Source of the DNA: a virus
Reading direction: 5' to 3' (one strand)
IMG/VR virus record: IMGVR_UViG_3300023170_004809
Coordinates: 1-36,600 of that record
DNA length: 36,600 nucleotides
The first letter of the stretch is position 1. The number at the start of each line of letters is the position of its first letter. The translations under genes and the position numbers were made by a program. Positions 31,348 to 36,600 of this stretch are shown here, in pieces. The notes beneath the pieces are model-generated. The model was given only the letters and a program-made list of their open reading frames with translations. It was not told where the DNA came from and searched no databases.

Positions 31348-32500
31348 ATCACTATCTCTTTGCGCAGGACTAAAGCATTCAAGACCTTTTATAGAAGAAT
31401 CTTTTTTTCCCGTTGTTCCCGAAAAGTATATTACTTTTTGCACTGAAAATCATCAAAGCAAACAGTGGGACCACTTTCAAGAATACTTAAATATAATAAC
31501 GCCCATACTGAAAAAAAACGGAATAAGCGTTGTTGAAATTGGGGATAATGAAGTTAATTTAAATTCTTCAAATATAAGCTTAAAAGGAGCTACTAGGCCC
31601 AATCATTGGTCGTATATAATAAGAAGGTCTTTGCTTCATATAGGTCCGGAGAATTTTATTTCTCAATTAGCTTCTTTTCATGACATACCATTTATCGCTT
31701 TCTTCTCAAATACTAACCCCGAATACTCAGCGCCAATTTGGTCAGATAGAAAAAATCAAATTTTAATCGAAGCTGATTTAAAATCTAACAAGCCTTCTTT
31801 TTTGGGGCACGAGCAAATAAAAACCATTAATAATATAGCCGCTGAAGAAGTGGTTCAAAAAACGCTAAACGCTTTAAATATAGAAAATGATTTTAAAAAA
31901 TACGAAATATTTTCAATAGGATCTTATTTTCACCAAACTCTAATAGAAGTCGTGCCGGACTTTATTCCTGAGCCTAATTTCTTTCCTCGTTCTCTTATAA
32001 ATATAAGGATGGATTATCATTTTAATGAATCGGCCCTCCCTCATTTGGCTAACAATAGAAAGATATCTATAGTAACAGAAAAAGAAATTAATATAAATAT
32101 ATTACTTCATATCAAACCTGCCATAGAACAAGTTTACTATAAAATAGATGAAAACTCCAATGAAAAATACGCCCTTGATTTAAAAAGAAAAGGCATTGGG
32201 GTCACTCTTATTCTTAAAAAGAAATGTGATATTGAGTTAACTAGGCTAAAATTTTTTGATTGGGAAATCCACGAAGAAGAAAATAAAACAAAAAAAGATC
32301 TTGACAATTCATCTAAAATATGCGATACTACACGATATAAAAGTTCAAAAAACATATTCAGTAAAGATGGTCAATTCTCCTCAAAATCATCATTTGATAA
32401 AAAAATTAAAATTCACGAAGATCAAATCATCATTGACGAAGATGAGTTTTGGGAAGACTCTGACTACTTTAAATTATACAACCTAAAAAAAGATGGCTAA
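31334..32500 (+). CDS. GT9-like C-terminal domain protein, out of frame with the gene before
   Basis: A 388-residue protein whose first half completes the GT9 domain begun in the previous frame. RPNHWSYIIRRSLLHIGPEN followed by FISQLASFHDIPFIAFFSNTNPE and the preceding KYITFCTENH are the second-domain motifs of ADP-heptose-type transferases (the D/E-S-x-x-x-H-x-A-x-x-x-x-x-P region, with Asn in ENF for the usual S). The second half is Lys, Asp, Glu and Ser rich with strand-like segments and no recognised domain. It starts at ATG 31334, 14 bases before the end of the previous gene. The two may be one protein joined by frameshifting or two chains of a split enzyme. No ribosome-binding sequence is visible. 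Confidence 0.7.
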   Translation: MNFVESLSLCAGLKHSRPFIEESFFPVVPEKYITFCTENHQSKQWDHFQEYLNIITPILKKNGISVVEIGDNEVNLNSSNISLKGATRPNHWSYIIRRSLLHIGPENFISQLASFHDIPFIAFFSNTNPEYSAPIWSDRKNQILIEADLKSNKPSFLGHEQIKTINNIAAEEVVQKTLNALNIENDFKKYEIFSIGSYFHQTLIEVVPDFIPEPNFFPRSLINIRMDYHFNESALPHLANNRKISIVTEKEININILLHIKPAIEQVYYKIDENSNEKYALDLKRKGIGVTLILKKKCDIELTRLKFFDWEIHEEENKTKKDLDNSSKICDTTRYKSSKNIFSKDGQFSSKSSFDKKIKIHEDQIIIDEDEFWEDSDYFKLYNLKKDG

Positions 32501-33230
32501 AAGCAAGATAGATAATTCAATTGGTCCAGAAAGTTTCCAAAGAGATGAGCATGGTTTACTCAAGAATATACAATATGTATTTAATGATGATGGATCAATT
32601 AATTGGAGAAAAATGGTTAACGACGAGCATCTTTTCCCAAATGCTCAAGCATTTAATGGCAATCCACCAAATTCAATTGAAGGAATACCAGACCATAAAT
32701 TATTAATTAAGCTAGCTGGAATTAAAGAACTTGCCAGACTCAGGGGGTTTTCTGATATTGCTTATGAAGTTGTAAAGTGTGAATTAGATCATGTAGCGGT
32801 TGTTTGCACTATTAATTTTATAGGGAACTACGAGACCTCTAATGAATCAATCTCTTTTCAAGATATGGCGAACGCAACGCTTGATAATACTCATGATTTT
32901 GGACAAAGCTTTTTGGAGACCATGGCTTGTAATAGATCTTTCGTTCGCGCTGTTAGAAATTTTCTTAACATACATATTGTCGGAGCAGACGAAATAGACA
33001 AGTCTAATAAAAAATCTTCTTTCAAGAAATCGAATTCAAAACCTAGCCTTTCTCCTCAATCTATGCTAGACACTGCATTTGATGGAAATTTCGATGATTT
33101 CATTTCTGACTTACGAAAACTTTGGGCAAAAAATATCTACAAAAATAAAGATATTACCAACTGGAAAAGCTTTGACGATATACCTATAAAAGAAGCTCGC
33201 ATATTAATTAAACTAATTAAAGAAAATTAG
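32493..33230 (+). CDS. Possible single-strand annealing or recombination protein
   Basis: A 245-residue protein with LLIKLAGIKELARLRGFSDI and LETMACNRSFVRAVRNFLNI (about 141-160). The second segment resembles the A-E-T-R-A-x-x-R-A-x-R-x-x-L-G-I helix of Erf/Rad52-like annealing proteins. Between them is a beta-rich core (DHVAVVCTINFIGNY). The C-terminal part is Ser/Lys rich, then helical. It is a likely DNA metabolism protein, but the family call rests on a short recalled pattern and is weak. It overlaps the previous gene by eight bases. Confidence 0.45.
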   Translation: MAKSKIDNSIGPESFQRDEHGLLKNIQYVFNDDGSINWRKMVNDEHLFPNAQAFNGNPPNSIEGIPDHKLLIKLAGIKELARLRGFSDIAYEVVKCELDHVAVVCTINFIGNYETSNESISFQDMANATLDNTHDFGQSFLETMACNRSFVRAVRNFLNIHIVGADEIDKSNKKSSFKKSNSKPSLSPQSMLDTAFDGNFDDFISDLRKLWAKNIYKNKDITNWKSFDDIPIKEARILIKLIKEN

Positions 33231-33244
33231 TTGATAAATTAAGT

Positions 33245-33267
33245 GTAACCTTATACTATAAGGTTAC
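33245..33267. promoter_or_regulatory. Perfect 23-base palindrome before a virion-type gene
   Basis: Two 11-base arms (GTAACCTTATA and its reverse complement TATAAGGTTAC) flank a single C. It ends five bases before the ATG at 33273. A weak promoter pair, TTGATA at 33231 and TACTAT at 33254-33259, overlaps it, so it could be an operator. As RNA it would form a hairpin that masks the start region. Confidence 0.6.
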
Positions 33268-33272
33268 GGAAA

Positions 33273-35267
33273 ATGGGCAATATTGTTGGTACAAATTATT
33301 CAAACATCTCTGAACCAGAGGGCGAAGGCGAACCCTCACAACATCCATATTTCGCAATAAGAGGCGTTGATATATTTGACGATGAAAATGGTCTAGATAA
33401 AAAATCAGATGGAAAAGACCCTGTAGATAATGGCGTTAAAAGATTTTTAGTAAACGTTTCTCCTCATTCAAATTGCCTAAGCAGTAATACTATATTAAAT
33501 ATAGATTCTAATCAATTATATGCTCCATCAAACGGAACTAAAAATTCATATACATACGGAGCCTCTTGCGAAGGTTATTATGGTGGAACAGAATATTGCC
33601 CATCTGCAGAAAAAGCGGGAGGCGTATATAGTAATCCAGCTCCTATTGTAGGCGCTCCAGTTCAGTTTAGGCGAGTATTTTTTAGGGGTCGTAATGCTGA
33701 TCCAATAAAAGGGAATATTAGCGGTAGCGAAAGAGCTTATTCTGCAGTTTTTGCTTGCTCTAATCCAGTGGATGTAACCACTATATCAAACGGAGATTGC
33801 TATGGCGACCCTTCAGGAACAATATATAACCCTAGGGATGAAAATGTCCAATACGCAAGTTTTGCGTATGAAAAAGAATGGGATGAAATAGAAATTTTTG
33901 GCGGTGGTTGTAAAAACGCGTTTTCAATCATTTCTGGACAAACTTATGATTCTTATGAAGGTTTAGGGCTAACTGGTTATCAATCTTCTGGTTGCGATAG
34001 CTTTATCTTTTCTGGTTGTAGCGGAATACTTACGCAAATAAGCGGTAATCAAATTACAGTATGCTATACTGGTTCTGGTGCTGGATGCGAAAGCTTCACT
34101 GGATTCTATGCAAATTCCGGTAAATACAAAGCAAGCGGTTGCGATTCTTTTCAATTTACTGGAAAATCAGGAATACACACTTTTATAACGGGCAATGTCC
34201 TAACTATAGCCGATACTGGCTGTCGTGAAACATTCACTGGTTTTTACGCAAATTTTGGAAAATATAAAGCAAGCGGTTGCGACTCTTTTCGTTTTAGGGG
34301 AGTGTCTGGAATACATACCTCTATAACAGGCAATATCCTAACTATAGCCGATACTGGATGTCGTGAAACATTTACTGGATTTTCTGGAGATTCGGGAGCT
34401 TATCAAGCAAATGGTTGCGATTTATTTAATATTAATGGCGGAACAAATATAAAAACCAGAATACAAAGTGATTCACTGACTATTTCTGCGCCAAATTTCG
34501 CGTCTTCTGGATGCATTAATGTATCAAAAAATACAGAAACTAATACCATAACTTATGGAATTAGCAAAAACGAAATGCTTACATGCTTAGGTTATATTGA
34601 AACTGGGTTTAGGGTTCTAATGCCTACTGGAGATGAAATGCCTACTGGTTTTTCAGATCTCACAATGTGCTATTTTGAAATGCTTTACAAATGCCCAGAA
34701 GATGATACTACTTACATTAGCGGATGTTGTGTAGATCCAGAAGGTGCTTGTTGTGAAAATGGAAGCTGTTCTGTTAAATCTGAAGGTGATTGCGGAGGAT
34801 ATTTTTGGGGCGTTGGAACTAATTGTACTGATCAACCGGGTGGTGGTAGCGCACCTTATTATAATTATACTATCGCCCAGCTTTGTCAGGAAGGAGTGGG
34901 GTGCGTTTGGAATAGTGAACCTGCTGGAGGAGGGTCAGATCCGGTTGGATATGAATGTTATGATGGAGGTTTTGGCACAGTTACAAGAAAAGAATACCTT
35001 GATCATATAGCTAGCGATAGTAAATATCATTCAGAAAGCCAGTCGCCTGCCAGCTCTTTTCATGTAGGTGACCAGTGCTCAGACAACCCTTGCGGTACTA
35101 ACACGACTACCACGACTACCACTACCACCACTACTACTACTACTTCAACCTCTACAAGTACTTCAACCTCTAGTACTAGCACTACTACAGACTCTATGTA
35201 CGGAGGCGATGGCGGCGGCTACGGAGGCGATGGCGGCGGCTACGGAGGCGAACCGGGTTATGGTTAA
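33273..35267 (+). CDS. Virion-type adhesin with tandem repeats, Cys-rich domain and mucin-like tail
   Basis: A 664-residue protein, probably a virion surface or fibre component. Its central part has tandem 46-residue repeats around residues 284-375, with weaker copies on each side, each with GCDSF-x-F and ADTGCRETFTGF. A Cys-rich domain at about 474-555 contains GCCVDPEGACCENGSC, a pattern seen in repeat proteins of bacteria. From about 609 the chain becomes a long Thr then Ser/Thr tract and ends in a Gly/Tyr-rich tail with two 7-residue repeats (YGGDGGG). The Thr/Ser tract looks like an O-glycosylation site. A perfect palindrome precedes its ATG. No signal peptide is visible. Confidence 0.7.
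   Translation: MGNIVGTNYSNISEPEGEGEPSQHPYFAIRGVDIFDDENGLDKKSDGKDPVDNGVKRFLVNVSPHSNCLSSNTILNIDSNQLYAPSNGTKNSYTYGASCEGYYGGTEYCPSAEKAGGVYSNPAPIVGAPVQFRRVFFRGRNADPIKGNISGSERAYSAVFACSNPVDVTTISNGDCYGDPSGTIYNPRDENVQYASFAYEKEWDEIEIFGGGCKNAFSIISGQTYDSYEGLGLTGYQSSGCDSFIFSGCSGILTQISGNQITVCYTGSGAGCESFTGFYANSGKYKASGCDSFQFTGKSGIHTFITGNVLTIADTGCRETFTGFYANFGKYKASGCDSFRFRGVSGIHTSITGNILTIADTGCRETFTGFSGDSGAYQANGCDLFNINGGTNIKTRIQSDSLTISAPNFASSGCINVSKNTETNTITYGISKNEMLTCLGYIETGFRVLMPTGDEMPTGFSDLTMCYFEMLYKCPEDDTTYISGCCVDPEGACCENGSCSVKSEGDCGGYFWGVGTNCTDQPGGGSAPYYNYTIAQLCQEGVGCVWNSEPAGGGSDPVGYECYDGGFGTVTRKEYLDHIASDSKYHSESQSPASSFHVGDQCSDNPCGTNTTTTTTTTTTTTTTSTSTSTSTSSTSTTTDSMYGGDGGGYGGDGGGYGGEPGYG
34122..34397 (+). repeat. 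Two 138-bp tandem repeats coding 46-residue units
   Basis: Units at 34122-34259 and 34260-34397 share long identical stretches, such as CTAACTATAGCCGATACTGG. The protein units align without gaps. Diverged copies flank them at about 33980-34121 and 34398-34500. This indicates a fairly recent duplication. Confidence 0.8.
35199..35240 (+). repeat. Two 21-bp repeats coding YGGDGGG
   Basis: TACGGAGGCGATGGCGGCGG plus C occurs at 35199-35219 and again at 35220-35240, and a partial third copy follows. It is GC-rich compared with its surroundings and codes the Gly/Tyr tail of the protein. Confidence 0.85.
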
Positions 35268-35290
35268 ATTACGTGTATAATTAATAAGCC

Positions 35291-36600
35291 ATGGCAAGAA
35301 AAAGGGTAATATACCAAACAGAAGCTTTGTACGTAGGTTCTACTGGAGAATCTTCTCCAAATCAACTCCATAGAGTACAAAGCGCTTCCCATAGTATTGA
35401 TGTTCAATATGTTGACATTAACGAAATGGGTAAGCTTTCTAGGCTTTCGCGTGAAATTGTTGAGGCTCCCGTTGCATCTCTTGACTTTTCTTATTATGTA
35501 CTTGACGGGTACAACGAAAGTAAGATTGGTTTCTCTGTGCCAAACACTTCGGAAAATAGAGTAAGTATAATTTCTGGATTTTTATCTGATCACGAAAACG
35601 AAGAAAAAAATTATTACCTATTAACTGTTCCTGAAGGCCATGACGCAAGTGATGGATCATCCTCTTACGGGGCAGGCAATGGCTTAATGGGCATAGGAAA
35701 CGGTTTTATTACGAGCTATTCAGTTGAAGCTTCTGTTGGAGAAATCCCCATTGCTAATGTTTCGATAGAAGCTGCTAATTTAAGATTTGATACTGGTAGT
35801 AATTCCGTACAAAATCCAGCGATAAATACTGAAGATGGTTCCTTTATTAATAACAATATCACTATTCCAGTTTCTACCACAGGAAACTTGAGCGCTGCAG
35901 CATTAAGACCGGGAGATATTGTGATAGATTTTGGTCAAGAAACTCTTGATCAAGGAGGCGTCCTTTTGGAAGGCATGAATTATAATGATCCAAACTCTTT
36001 AAATAGAGATGGCAAAGCATGTATTCAAAGTTTTTCACTTGATCTGCCTTTGTCTAGGACGCCAATGCTTTGCTTGACTAATTTTCACCCAAAGACAAGA
36101 ACTCTTGACTTCCCAATTACCGCAACGCTTTCAATTAATGCGAACGTTGCAGATATCAGTTCTGGCGCATTAAACGATATAATATGCAATCCTGAAAAAA
36201 CTCGTGATATCACAATTACCCTTAAAAATAAATGTAAACAAGGCACGAGTATGATTTACGAGTTCAGGAAGGCAGTCCTTGATTCTCAAGGGATGAGTTC
36301 TGTTTTCGACTCGAGTAAAACTGTAGATTTGACTTTTAGTACTTCTCTTGATTCTTTTGGTAGTACAGAGAAAGGAGTCTTTTTGAGAGGACATATTGAT
36401 CCGCCTCCAACAACAACCTCTACCTCTACCAGTACCTCTACGAGCACCTCGACTTCTACGAGCACTTCTACGAGCACCTCGACTTCTACGAGCACTTCGA
36501 CCTCGACCAGTACTTCGACTAGTACCTCTACGAGTACTTCTACCAGCACCTCGACTTCTACGAGCACTTCGACCTCGACCAGTACTTCGACTAGTACCTC
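35291..36600 (+). CDS. Partial virion-type protein with long Ser/Thr tail
   Basis: Open from ATG 35291 to the window end: at least 436 residues, stop not seen. Residues 1-370 form a mixed protein with beta-rich segments, for example VQSASHSIDVQYVDINEMG near 30-48 and PRTRTLDF-like strands in the middle. I read it as a phage structural protein, perhaps a tail-tube or decoration-type, but the family is not certain. From residue 374 (base 36410) it is an unbroken alternation of Thr and Ser after a PPP hinge, running at least 63 residues to the cut. It uses many different Thr and Ser codons. TATAAT at 35276-35281 lies nine bases before the ATG. Confidence 0.7.
   Translation, partial: MARKRVIYQTEALYVGSTGESSPNQLHRVQSASHSIDVQYVDINEMGKLSRLSREIVEAPVASLDFSYYVLDGYNESKIGFSVPNTSENRVSIISGFLSDHENEEKNYYLLTVPEGHDASDGSSSYGAGNGLMGIGNGFITSYSVEASVGEIPIANVSIEAANLRFDTGSNSVQNPAINTEDGSFINNNITIPVSTTGNLSAAALRPGDIVIDFGQETLDQGGVLLEGMNYNDPNSLNRDGKACIQSFSLDLPLSRTPMLCLTNFHPKTRTLDFPITATLSINANVADISSGALNDIICNPEKTRDITITLKNKCKQGTSMIYEFRKAVLDSQGMSSVFDSSKTVDLTFSTSLDSFGSTEKGVFLRGHIDPPPTTTSTSTSTSTSTSTSTSTSTSTSTSTSTSTSTSTSTSTSTSTSTSTSTSTSTSTSTSTSTST
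36410..36600 (+). repeat. Thr-Ser coding repeat tract with 72-base period, cut by the window end
   Basis: From 36410 the reading frame codes only Thr and Ser. A 56-base block at 36473-36528 is repeated exactly at 36545-36600, giving a 72-base offset (24 codons). Shorter blocks such as CGACTTCTACGAGCAC also recur. The true length is unknown. Confidence 0.9.

Noticed and set aside
35068-35280. A plus-strand ORF rich in Leu and Pro overlapping the Thr/Ser tract
   Set aside because: It is a shifted reading of the repeat DNA in the adhesin gene; it has no start signal of its own.
36286-36567. A minus-strand ORF coding a long Leu-Val-Glu-Val repeat
   Set aside because: It is the antisense of the Thr/Ser repeat tract of the rightward gene, which is open across the whole region and has normal composition outside the tract.
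36410-36600. Repeat tract as a CRISPR array
   Set aside because: The units have no unique spacers, are coding in one frame and keep the Thr-Ser alternation; no cas genes are near.
1-36600. Insertion sequence, integrase, tRNA or lysogeny module
   Set aside because: I looked for transposase or integrase motifs (DDE, HUH, R-H-R-Y), terminal inverted repeats and tRNA cloverleaf segments and saw none; a short search by eye is not exhaustive.
1-36600. A bacterial chromosomal polysaccharide island instead of a phage
   Set aside because: Fibre-type proteins, a T4 gp1-like dNMP kinase, a small sigma-like factor, an SSB and nrdA packed in overlapping order fit a phage. No transporter, polymerase or flippase of an O-antigen/capsule island (Wzx, Wzy, Wza) is seen.

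Overview
The window looks like part of a tailed double-stranded DNA phage genome (Caudoviricetes) from an uncultured, probably aquatic virus. It is AT-rich (about one third G+C by eye) and densely coded, with overlapping starts and stops. It mixes phage nucleotide and replication genes (ribonucleotide reductase alpha chain, deoxynucleoside monophosphate kinase, single-stranded DNA-binding protein, sigma-like factor) with fibre and virion-type proteins. No integrase, transposase, tRNA, rRNA or CRISPR array is visible. The host cannot be read from the sequence.

Layout: (1) 1-7516, leftward: an operon-like run of glycosyltransferases of many fold families plus two different sulfotransferases, headed by a possible 29-residue leader ORF. 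(2) 7566-11173, leftward: two fibre-type proteins, a small unknown protein and a ribbon-helix-helix regulator with tandem 11-bp operator-like repeats. (3) 11253-13706, leftward: nrdA. (4) 13818-23521, leftward: a sugar cassette with a short UDP-sugar dehydrogenase, a UDP-sugar epimerase/decarboxylase relative, GDP-fucose synthase, GDP-mannose 4,6-dehydratase, a truncated FkbM methyltransferase, a GDP-perosamine-synthase-like aminotransferase, a GNAT acetyltransferase and more glycosyltransferases. (5) 23522-23762: a very AT-rich divergent control region with promoters and inverted repeats. (6) 23763-27516, rightward: kinase, sigma-like factor, SSB, a glycosyltransferase and small proteins. (7) 27513-28850, leftward: an isolated fibre gene. 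(8) 28923-36600, rightward: an unknown protein, a GT4-DUF4214-GT9 protein split over two frames, a possible annealing protein and two virion-type proteins ending in long Thr/Ser tracts.

How the genes may work together: GMD and GDP-fucose synthase would make GDP-L-fucose from GDP-mannose, and a NodZ-like transferase could use it. The same GMD intermediate could feed the perosamine-synthase-like enzyme and then the acetyltransferase. About fourteen putative transferases and two sulfotransferases could build a fucosylated, sulfated glycan. The acceptor is unknown. It may be host lipopolysaccharide or capsule, as suspected for LPS-type gene clusters in cyanophages such as P-SSM2, or it may be the phage's own fibres. 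The mucin-like Thr/Ser tracts at 35.1 kb and 36.4-36.6 kb make self-glycosylation of the virion a testable idea.

A second theme is gene expression. Several transcription-unit heads have a sigma70-type -10 box 5-8 bases before the ATG and no Shine-Dalgarno sequence, which predicts leaderless or nearly leaderless mRNAs.
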